A stretch of DNA of 64,000 nt. It comes from Cyclina sinensis. Taxonomy: Eukaryota; Mollusca; Bivalvia; Venerida; Veneridae. The stretch covers positions 3,599,063 through 3,663,062 of the forward strand of contig JAAONU010000014.1 in the NCBI GenBank assembly GCA_012932295.1, in the 5' to 3' direction. This document shows, piece by piece, positions 25,501-37,500 of the stretch; position 1 is the stretch's first letter; each line of letters begins with the position of its first letter. The notes beneath the pieces were generated by a model. It was not told the origin of the DNA, ran no database searches, and saw only the letters and a program-made list of their open reading frames with translations. The translations under genes and the position numbers were made by a program.

Positions 25501-28500
25501 CTTGATTTTAATGTTGAGACTTCACTTTTGTAACACAATTGTTTTTGACAATGTCCATATGCTTAGCACGCTAGAAGTACACAGAAGAAACTTGAAATTT
25601 GAAATTATTTGAGAACATAGACTTTACTGTGGTTTGACCTTGGAACATATTCTTAGCAGTGGTGTAGTATTTGAAGTACTTAGAATGCTAATGTTTAGTC
25701 AGTCACAAATGCATCTTGGAGAAGACCACACAGAGTGGGATTCAAACTCGGGTCCTCCTGCATTGATTCTCTGATGCATCTGTCAGAGGTTGTGATTATA
25801 CAATCATAAGCAGGTGTGCATTGAACCATGTAATACAAATGTGAAAGATGTTAATTTTAAATATTTTTAAGGATTTGCAGGTCAGGTATAATGCAGCCCA
25901 AGGAAAGTATGGGTTCACCAAAAATGAAGAATAAACCAAAAGAGGATCATGGACAGAAAACACAAGATGTTGGATCAGTAGAAAGGTTGTGTTAACAGTT
26001 AAAGTGAATTGTATTTTCTATAACTGATTCTTAGAAAAAATGGACACGACTGAAGCCTTACATCAGAACAAATCAGAAAAATTTAAAACATTGTTAAAAT
26101 GATGCAGAATAAAATAATGCAATAAAAATTGTGTAAATGAAATCCATCTTGTTCACTTTTCTGATCTGATTTGATGAAGTTTTTAGGAATTTTGTGTATC
26201 TGTCAAGGTATTATACAGTACATGAATGCCCCTTTCACTTTATATGCCAAGAAGGTTTTATGTGAGTAGTTTGTCCTTTAAAACTCCCATTCGTGGTACT
26301 GCACAGCTATTAACTTCATTGGTAGCTCTAGTTTTTATCAGCTCACCTGAGCACAAGGTTACAGTTTAAAACCCTTTTGCTTGAAACTTGTTAACAGTGT
26401 TTATCTTGGATTGATGATAACTTGGACAGGTGTGAAACTAGATCCTGCAGAGTCTAAAATTGGGTCACCAGCTTAGATAAAAGGAGATCATGTTATTGCT
26501 GTAGAGTTAACAGTTTTACCTGCTCTTCCTCAAGAGTGTTAACAGTGATGGTGCATCATTTTGGGTCAATAATGGGGTCACTAGCTTATTCCCTGGGGCT
26601 GGAGCCCGCAGGGTATTGGTATGCATTTTAGTTTAGAGCTTGTGATCTGTCATTGATAGATGGAGGAGCGCATGTCAGCAGTACATGATTGGTTTTTTTT
26701 TTTTATTAGTCATCTTTAATAAACTATTGATAAGAACAACTAAGAAGAGCACACATATTCATCTTTTTAAAAGAAATAAATGAATATTGTGTTGAAATAT
26801 AAAAAAAATTAAAGAATAAAATGTCATAAATTTAAGATTCAAACTATTCTGTTATTTTGGCAATTGACTACACCTTTCTCGGCACATATAACCTTTCTCG
26901 GTACATATGGCGTCAAGCTTCACACAGCGATTACTTCCCTTTCATACATTCATTACTGTAATCTTTCAAAAATATAAAGTTTTACACACTTCTATGGATA
27001 AAACATTTACTCAGTCAAGGGGTAAATACTTTTTGTTTTATAAAATTTGAGATGTGGTAGAGCTACTATGTTGTGGCTCAGTGGGCTAAATTGCTACTCA
27101 GAATTTAACCAGAAATGTATAATGTCTCTGGTCTGATTTTACTAGTTGAAAGGGGGATGGATTTAAGTCCTGGTGATTACAATATTTTTCTTCATTTTTA
27201 TGGTGAATAGAAGCATAATATTATGTTTTATCCATAGTATATTAACTTCTCTTTGATTTTAGGGAAACAAGCTGAATATTGGGTGTCAGTCACTTTAGTA
27301 ATGGTTTCAATGACATAAATAATAAATCTAGAATTAAAAATTTTAAAATTTCTCACTGCAGGAAGCCTTTTAACTTGTAATATTTGACCATTATGCTTTT
27401 CAGCAAGGACAGTGCTTTATAGGGACATCTTTGCCCTCTTGTTTTTACTTTCAGTGAAGACAATACAAAAGCACTTTTAGCATGTTTAGAGAAACACAAA
27501 ACAGAGTTAGCTGAGAAAGAAGATAAATATCAACTTCTGTCTCAAAAGTAAGTTTAAAATGTACAATACATACACAGCATTTAAAAATGCAAAAATGTTT
27601 TTGAACATCCGGAGTATATGTAGGTAATTAATTATGTAGTTTATGTCTGGATAAATTTTGAACATTTTTTGCCTTCAGAGCAAGTTAAACTCATGTGAAG
27701 GAATATAATCATCAGATGTCAGGTTTTGTTTATCTGTCATCTTTACAGATGAGTGTAGAGATTTAGGAGTCAACATTTTCTAAAATTACATTAAGAAATT
27801 GCTCCCAGTTATTCTATGCAAGGACATCGGAAGTTAATTCTAATTTTAAAAAAAAATTCCATTCAATCCTATGGCAACTAGAAGGAATATTTAACACTCT
27901 TATATCAACTACATGGCAAAGAGCACTGAAATTTTGGATGTTTTATTTCCTAGTCTATCAAGATTTTTCAGATTATACCCACAGGTGGAGGGGCCACATC
28001 TTTTTCAAAGAAATATATCGGGGAAACTCAAATTATGCCCCTTAGTCTTTCAGTGTTTAGTGTTTCAGAAAAACTTTAGGACACCTTTATTATAGGAAAG
28101 TGATATTTTACATGTAGCATTTCCTACTAGTTCTCTGCTACAGTTTTGCAAAGAAATTGAAAATAATTTTCTTCATATTGTTTTTATCATTATCATTGTC
28201 TTGTTTTTGTAGATATAGATTTTAAACTACAATTACATATACTGTATAAATGAAAGATGGATGGACAGATATAATAATGATGTTATTTGTTGTATAAGAA
28301 ATATAAAAATTTTGCTGAGTTTTTAGCTCACCTGAGCGTTTGGCTCATGGTGAGCTATTGTGACCGGACTTTGTCCATCGTCCGTCGTCCGTCAACAATT
28401 TCATTCAAACGACATCTCCTCTGAAACTTCTTGGCCAAATTTGATGAAACTTGCCAGGGATGTTCCTTGCATGAAGCTCTACCAAAGTTGTTCAAAGAAT

Positions 28501-31500
28501 TCAATTCCATCAAGAACTCTGGTTGCTATGGCAACTTAAAGGAAATCTTTGAAAATCTTCTTGTCTGAAACCACAAGGCCCTGAGCCATAAGATTTGGTA
28601 TGTAGCATTGTCTAGTGGACCTCTATCAAGTTTGTTCAAATTATGCCCCTGGGGTCAAATTTGGCCCCACCCCAGGGGTCATTTGATTTTACATAGGCTT
28701 ATATAGTGAAACTTTAAAAATCTTCTTGTCTGAAACCACAAGGCCCTGAGGCATTAAGATGTGGTATGTAGCATTGTATTGTGAACCTCCAACAAATTTG
28801 TTCAAATTATATCCCCTGGGATCAAATTTTGCCCTGCCCCAGGGGTCAACTTAGTTAACATAGTGAAACTTCAAAAATCTTCTTGTCTGAAACCACAAGG
28901 CTCTATGCCTTAAGATTTTGTATGTAGCATTGTCATGTGGATCTCTACCAAGTTTGTTCAAATTATGCTCCTGGGGTCAAATTTGGCCCGTGGGTCAATG
29001 GATTTTACATAGGCTTATATAGTAAAACTTTAATAATCTTTTTGTCTGAAACCACAAGGCCCCGAGATCTAAGATTTGGTATGTAGCATTGTCGTGTGGA
29101 CCTCTACCAAGTTTGTTCATACTATGCCCCTGGGGTCAAATTTGGCCCTGCCCCGGGGGTCAAATTTAGCCCTGCCCCGGGGGTCAACTTATTTTACATA
29201 GGGAAAACTTTTGAAATCTTCTTGTCTGAAACCACAAGGACCTGAGCCTTAAGATTTGGTATGTAGCATTGTCTTGTTGACCTCTACCAACTTTGTTCAA
29301 ATAATACACCTGGGGTCAAATTTGGCCCTGCCTGGGGGGTCATTTGATTTTACATAGGCTTATATAGTGAAACTTTAAAAATCTTCTTGTCTGAAACCAC
29401 AAGGCCCTGAGCCTTAAGATTTGGTATGTAGCATTGTCGTGTGGACCTCTACCAAGTTTGTTCAAATTATGCCTCTGGGGTCATATTTGGCCCCTTCCCA
29501 TAGGTCATTTGATTTTACATAGGCTTATATAGTAAAACTTTAATAATCTTTTTGTCTGAAACCACAAGGCCCTGAGATCTAAGATTTGGTATGAAACAAG
29601 CTTTATCAAGCTTTTTAGATTATTAAATTAAGTTAAAGGTCACCGAGGCTAAAAATAGGTTTATATACTGTACCTCATAGAGCCTTCATTTAAAGACCAA
29701 TATCTTTGATATTCGGTATATAGGATCTTTGCATAGGACCTCTACCCATGGGTAGGGTTTTAGGTCACTGGGTCAAGGTCAAGGTCACCATAGCTTATGA
29801 TAGATATTTCTACTTTCTGTCATAGAGGCTTCATTTATTGACTGATATTTTACATATTTACATATTTATATTTACATTACTTACATATTTTGAAATACTG
29901 CTTAACTGGAAACCTACAGCCAAAATACTCAGGTGAGTGATCTATGGCCATCATGACCCTCTTGTCCTCTGTTTTATGCTCTGTTGTATACCACATTTTA
30001 CTCAGCTGTTCAGGTTAAGGTCCTCTTCTTTGTATTATTTCTATACTTAATTTTGCTAATGCTTATCCTGCTGTTTCCATTACCACATATTTTTAAAGCC
30101 CTGAGAGTAAAGAAAGACTGTCGGCTTCAAAGGAAACAAATGTCTGTGGTCAGACTCAGACTTTGCAAGAATCAAGTGATAAATTGAAATCATCAAGTAG
30201 AAACATAACATATAGTATAAGCAAAAATGTTTAAAGTATTCATTCATTCATTCCTTCATTCATTTTTTCGTTCATTCCTTTGTTCATTTGTTGTGTCGCC
30301 TGCTACGGAGCAGCCGCGACATATAGGGATCACTTCTCTGTCGTCTGTCTGTCCATCCGTCTGCCCTGTCCGTCAGTCCGTCCGTCACAAAACTTGTCTG
30401 GACTACTCCTCAGAAACTACTGGTGCGATTTCATCCAAACTTTACAGGAATGATCAGTACCAAGTCTAGTTGTGCAGATCATCGGCATTTTCCAGTCCAA
30501 TGATTTTTGTGAGAGTTATAGCCCTTTTATGATTTTTATTTTTAAAGTTTGTCCAGACTACTTCTCTTATACTACTAAAGCAACTGGAATGAAACTTTAC
30601 AGGATTGATCAGTACCTCAAGTACTTGCGCATCTCTAACGGGTTTCTTGGTTGAATGATTTTTTGGCTGAGTTATGGCCCTTGAATGAAAAAGGCGTTTT
30701 AGCCAAATAATGAATTATGTCTCCCCCCAAAAATGGGGGAGACATATTGTTTTTCCCCCGGTTGTCCGTCCGTCCGTCTGTCTGTCCGTCCCAAAATCGT
30801 GTCCGCTCTGTATCTTCCAAAGCCCTTGAAGGATTTTTATGAAACTTGGGTCAGATGTTCACCTCATCAAGGCGACGTGCAGAACCCACTTTGCGGGTGT
30901 TGTGTCTCAAGGTCAAGGTCACACTTGGAGGTTAAATGTCAAATGCCACAAAATTGTGTCCGCTCTGTATCTTCCAAAGCCCTTGAAGGATTTTTATGAA
31001 ACTTGGGTCAGATGTTCACCTCATCAAGGCGATATGCAGAACCCACTTTGCGGGTGTGGTGTCTCAAGGTCAAGGTCACACTTGGAGGTTAAATGTCAAA
31101 TGCCACAAAATCAAGTCAGCTCTGTATCTTCAAAAGCCTTTGAAGGATTTTTATGAAACTTGGGTCAGATGTTCACCTCATCAAGGCAACATGCAGAACC
31201 CACTTTGAGGGTGTGGTGTCTCAAGGTCAAGGTCACACTTGGAGGTTAAATGTCCCGCTCTGCATCTTCCAAAGCCCTTGAAGGATTTTTATGAAACTTG
31301 GGTCAGATGTTCACCTCATCAAGGCGACATGCAGAACCCACTTTGCGGGTGTGGTGTCTCAAGGTCAAGGTCACAGTTGGAGGTCAAATGCCACAAAATC
31401 ATGTCCGCTCTGTATCTTCAAAAGCCCTTGAAGGATTTTTATGAAACTTGGGTCAGATGTTCACCTCATCAAGGCGACATGCAGAACCCACTTTGCGGGT

Positions 31501-34500
31501 GTTATGTCTCGAGGTCAAGGTCACATTTTGAGGTTAAATGTCAAATTTTACAATCGTCTGACTCAATACTACCTGCAGCAACTGGCTGGGGGGAAGACAT
31601 ATGTTTTTGTTCAATCAAAAACCCATTTCTAGTTTTGTGTTGCTGGCTTCACAGTAGCTGCGACATGCTAAAAAGTAGCCAAGACATATAGGGATCACTC
31701 CCCCATCATCTGTCTGTCTGTCCATCACAAAACTTGTCCGGACTACTCCTCAGAAACTACTGGTGCGATTTCATCCAAACTTTACAGGAATGATCAGTAC
31801 CAAGTCAAGTTGTGCATATTTTCAGCATTTTCCGGTTCATTGATTTTTTTGAGAGTTATGGCCCTTTAATGATTTTTATTTTTAAAGTTCGTCCGGACTA
31901 CTTCTCTTATACTACTAAAGCAATTTAAATGAAATGTTACAGGATTGTTTGGTACCTCAAGTACTTGCGCATGTCTTAAAGGGTTTTTGGTTGAATGATT
32001 TTTGACTGAGTTATGGCCCTTGATAAAAAAAATGCGTTTTAGTCTACAAACTGTCCAATCACCTCTAAATACTACTGTTTAATTGGCTATCATCAGGTGA
32101 GACATGTGATCACAGATCGCCCTTGTTTGTTCATTTGTTTGTTCATTTGTTTGTTCATTTGTTCCTTCCTTCCTTCCTTCCTTTCTTCCTTCCTTCCTTC
32201 ATTCATTCATTCTGTTACACATGCATCCACTCCACTCCTGCTCCACATCTGTCATAAACCCATGAAATTGATACAGTGACCACTGGCTGTGGCATTTATC
32301 ACCAATGAACTTATTAACTTGTAAACATACCTCTGTCAATAAGTGTATTTGATTCACAGCTAGTTAGTGGAGTATGTTGACCAGTTTGCATATGGCACAA
32401 ACTGTGTAGTATCATGAAGTAGGGAGTAATTTTCGTCTGCTGTAAATTTGCTGCTGACAAATGAGAAAAATTGTATGACCCTCTTTGTATAATTTGCTTT
32501 TATTTGTGATATAACAACATCATATAATCTTCACTACTTTGATATTTAACTTTCACATCAGCTTTTAGTGCTTAGAAAGTTTCTTGTCCGGCCACCTTTA
32601 ACTTGGTACTGATCTCGTCCCAGCACTGAAGTCTAGTTCTTTAAGCCAGAATATAAAATATAGTTAGTGTAAGTGGACAGAAAACTATTTATTATTTCCT
32701 ATCGCCATAAAACAGTGTAGAACAATTTAAAACAATTTGTATGCCCCCCCCCCACCCCACCCAACGGGGGATGCATTTAGTTGCCGCCTTGTCTGTCCCA
32801 AAATTTTGTCAGGACAATTTCTCAAAAACCACAGGCTTGAATTACCTAAAACTTAATAGGAACCTTCTCTGCCAAGAGGAGCTGTGCATATTAACAGCCT
32901 GTTCCAGTCCATTGATTTTTATGCTCCCCAATGAGGATGCATATAGTCGCCGCCTTGTCTGTCCATCTGTCCATCCCGAAAATTTGTCCGAACAATTTCT
33001 CAACAACCACTGGCTTGAATTTACTAAAACTTCATGGGAAGCTTCACTGCTAAGAGGAGCTGTGCATATTAGCAGCCTGTTCCAGTTCATTGATTTTTAT
33101 GCTCCCCAACGAGGATGCATATAGTCGCCACTTTGTCTGTCCATCTGTCCTATCCCGAAATTTTGTCCAGACTATTTCTCAGCAACCACTGACTGGAATT
33201 CATTAAAACTTCATAGGAAGCTTCACTACCAAGAAGATGTATGCATATTACAGGCATGTCCTTGTTCAGTGATTTTTCACAAAGTTATGCCCCTTTGATG
33301 CTTTTTTAGCTGTATTTTTTTTTGTTTGGACTATTTCTCAGCAGCTATTAACTACAATTCACTGAAACTCAATAGGAAGCTTCACTGCTAAGAGGAGGTA
33401 TGCATATTACCGATTTTTCACAAAGTTATGCCCCTTTGATGCTTTTTAGCTCACCTCAGCCGTTGGCTCATGGTGAGCTAAAATGTATCATTCAATGTCC
33501 GGCGTCCGTCCACACTTAGTTCATTAACACTCTAGCAGTCACATTTTTTCCTCAATTGTCTTGAAACTTTGTCAGGATGTTTGTCCCAATGATTTCTTGG
33601 ATGAGTTCGAACATGGGTTATCTGGGTTGAAAAACTAGGTCACAGAGCCCAAATATTGAAAAACCTTGTAAACACTCTAGAGGCTACAATTTCAGTCCAA
33701 ATATCCTGGAAATTTGTCAGAGAGGTTGTATCAATGATATCTAGCTCAAGTTCGAATATGGGTCATCTAGAGTCAAAAACTAGGTCACAGAGCCCAAATA
33801 TTGAAAAACCTTGTTAACACTCTAGAGGTAACATTTTCAGTCCAAATAATCTGGCAATTTGTCAGGAAGGTTGTTTCAATGATTTCTAGCTCAAGTTCGA
33901 ATATGGGCCATCTGGGTTGTTCAAAAACTAGGTCACAGACCCCAAAAATAGAAAAATCTTATTAACACTCCAGAGGATACATTTTTAGTCCAGTGATCTT
34001 GGAAATTTGTCAGAAAGGTTGCTTTGATGATTTTTAAGTCGAGTTCGAATATGTGTCATCTGGGTTCAAAAACTAGGTCACAGAGCCCAAATATGGAAAA
34101 GTCTTGTTAACACTCTAGAGATATATTTTCAGTCCAAATAACCTGGAAATTTGTCAGAAGGTTGTAACAATGATTTCTAGCTCAGTTTTGAATATAGGTT
34201 ATCTGGGGTCAAAAACTAGGTCACAGAGCCCAAATATAGAAAAACCTTGTTAACACTCTAGAGGCTGCAATTTCAGTCCTAATAACCTAGAAATTTGTCA
34301 GAAAGATTGTTTCAATGATTTCTAGCTCAGTTTTGAATATAGGTTATCTGGGGTCAAAAAGTAGGTCACAGAGCCCAAATATGGAAAAACCTTGTTAACA
34401 CTCTAGAGGATACATTTTCAGTCCAAATGTCCTGGAAATTTGTCAGAAAAGTTGTTTTGATGATTTGTAGCTCAAATTTGGATGTGGGTTATCTGTGTTC

Positions 34501-37500
34501 AAAAACAAGGTCACAGAGCCCAAATATCGAAAAACCTTTTTAACACTCTAGAGGCTACTTTTTCAGTCCAGATATCCTTGAAATTTGTAAGAAAGGTTGT
34601 TTCAATAATTTCTAGCTCAAGTCCAAATATGGGACAGTTAGGTTCAAAAACTAGGTCATAGAGCCGACATATGGAAAAACCTTGTTAACACTTGTTAATG
34701 GTAACATTTTCAGTCCAGACAACCTGGAAATTTGTCAGAAAGATTGGTTCAATAATTTCTAGGTCAAGTTCGAAAATGGGTCATCTGGGGTTAGTTAACC
34801 AGGCCCATAGCCACTTTTGTAAAAAGCAGTCATACTCAGGAGAGCGATACAGGGCCATCATGGCCCTCTTGTTTAGCTGTAGTTTTTGTCCGGACTATTT
34901 CTCAGCAGCTATTAGCTACAATTTACTGAAACACAATAGGAAGCTTCACTACCAAGAGGAGGTATGCATGATACTGGCATTTTCTGGTTCAGTGATTTTT
35001 CACAAATTTATACCCCTTTGATGCTTTTTAAGCTGTAATTATACCCCCACCACAAAATGTGGGGGGGCTATAATGGATTCGCTTTGTCGCGTCCGTCCGT
35101 CGGTTGGTCCGTCCGTCCGTCTGTCTGTCTCCATTATCGTGTCCGCTCTATAAATCCTATACCAATGGAAGGATTTTCTTCAAACTTGGCTGAAATATTC
35201 ACCTCAACAAGGGGATGTGCAGAACCCATGTTTCCCATGTGTCAGCTTAAGTTCAAGGTCACAATTGAAGGTCAAATATCAAACAATTAAATATTAGACA
35301 TTATGTTGTGTCCGCTGTGTAAGTCCTACACTAATTGAAAGATTTTCTTTAATCTTGGCTCAAATGTTCACCTCAACAAGGGGATGTGCAGAACCTATGT
35401 TACCCTTTTGCCGGCTTAAGGTCAAGGTCACACTTGGAGGTCAAAAATTGACTTAGAAAATATTCTTAAATTTTAACATTTATCTTAATATTTCTGAAAC
35501 TAGAAATGTATTTGCTTGAAACTTAAAATATATATGAAGTGTCACAATTAGGGTATGCAGGTCAAGTTTCATAACTCTGTATTGCATTTTGACAAAGTTA
35601 TGCCCCTTTTTAAGTCTTCAAATTTACATACAATCAAATATTAGACAATATGTCGTGTCCGCTCTATAAATCCTATACTAATGGAAGAATTTTCTTCAAA
35701 CTTTACTCAAATGTTCAACTCAACAAGATTATGTGCAGAACCCATGTTACCTTTGTGCCAGCTTAAGGTCAAGGTAACACTTGAAGGTCAAAATTGACTT
35801 AGAAATGTTCTTAAATTTTAACATGTACTTGAATATTTCTGAAACTAGCACAGGTATTTGCTTGAAACTTAAAAGATATATGAGGTATCACAACTAGGGT
35901 ATGCAGGTCAAGTTTCATAACTCTGTATTGCATTTTGACAAAGTTATGCCCCTTTTTAAGTCTTTTAATTTACTTACATTTGTACAATCAATACTAGACA
36001 ATATGTCATGTCTGCTCTATAATGGAAGGATTTTCTTCAATCTTGACTCAAATGTTCACCCCAATGTTCACCCCAACTGGGCAATGTGCAGAACCCATCT
36101 TACCCTTGTGCCAGCTTAAGGTCAAGGCCACACTTGAAGGTCAAAAATTGACTTAGAAAATGTTCTGAAATTTTAACATGTACTTGAATATTTCTAAAAC
36201 TAGAACAGATAATCATTTGAAACTTCAAATATATATACGAAGTGTCGCAAGTAAGATATGCAGGTCAAGTTTCATAACTAAAAAAAGTGTGGGGGGGGGG
36301 ATAACTTTGTATTGTATTTTGACAAAGTTAAGTCCATTTTTATGTCTTTAAATTTATTTACTATAATATTTCTTAAACCAGAAAAGATATTTACTTGAAA
36401 CTTAAAATTTATATGAATGGTTACAAGCAAGCTCAGATGACGAAAATTCTACAATTCCATTGAATTATGACACAAGTTATGCCCCTTTTAGGCTTAGAAA
36501 ATGTTCTGATATACTGTGAGATCATTTAAATTCGCTGGGATGAAATTTCGTGCAAACAGCAAAAAAAGTATGTTCGCGCGGTTCTAAATTCGCGCATTTT
36601 CAATTTCAGATTCAATCTTTTTAATCAGCATAAAAAGCAGACGACAGTTGCATGACGCTGGATCACCACCGACGAGTGTATACATGTCAATTACCGCGGT
36701 CCGCTTTTGAATATACAAACTGACAGGTCCAACTGTTAATTGATGTTAACTGACACAGGTTAAGTGTGCACAGATTAAAAGATCGATACCGACAGGTCTT
36801 TTGTAACTGGTCCCTAATCAATTACGCTAAAGAAAGTTGTTATTACCTTTTTTCATTACTGTACATGTAATTAACGAATTATCGGAATAGTGGATGACTA
36901 CGATATAATAATTATTAGTAAACGCGTCAGACAACCGTTCAACAATTCAGTGAAATGCAAACGAAACATACTTAAAAAGAAAACAAAATAAGTTTCATTT
37001 TAATTTTGCTACATGTAGATATTTAGAATTTGCCAAAACACCCGATTATTCAAGTTATATTGGCTAAAACAACTAATGGTCAAAAGTGAGTGGAAAAATT
37101 TATGCAGGTATTTCAGGACAGGATCAAGATTCGGATAACGTAAATGTTTTATTAGTTTAATAAAAGCGCGGTCTTAAATTCGCACATTGTTCTTAGCGCG
37201 AAATACGCGAACATTTGTCCTGCGCGAACAAAAATGATTTCACAGGATACCATAGGACCATAACTCCAAAGCTATTTTGTTGAAAGTTATTAAATCTATG
37301 AAAGACATTTGTTAAACTTGTGTTATGTTGGGGAGCATCTAGTTTCCAACGATATCCTTGTTCACAAAGTTTTGCTCCTTTAATGCCCTCTCAACTGTTC
37401 TGGTTCAGTGATTTTTCACAGAGTTGTACGCCTTTGATACTTTTTCAGCTGTAATTTTTGTCCAAACTATTCCTCTGGAACTGTTGAATGGAAATCATTG

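Noticed and set aside
30733..31691. Repeated 60-150-codon frames as a possible repeat protein
   Set aside because: They follow the tandem unit of a mobile element in more than one frame, have no start or domain logic, and contain the element's own 5' and 3' parts. Kept only as a low-interest observation.
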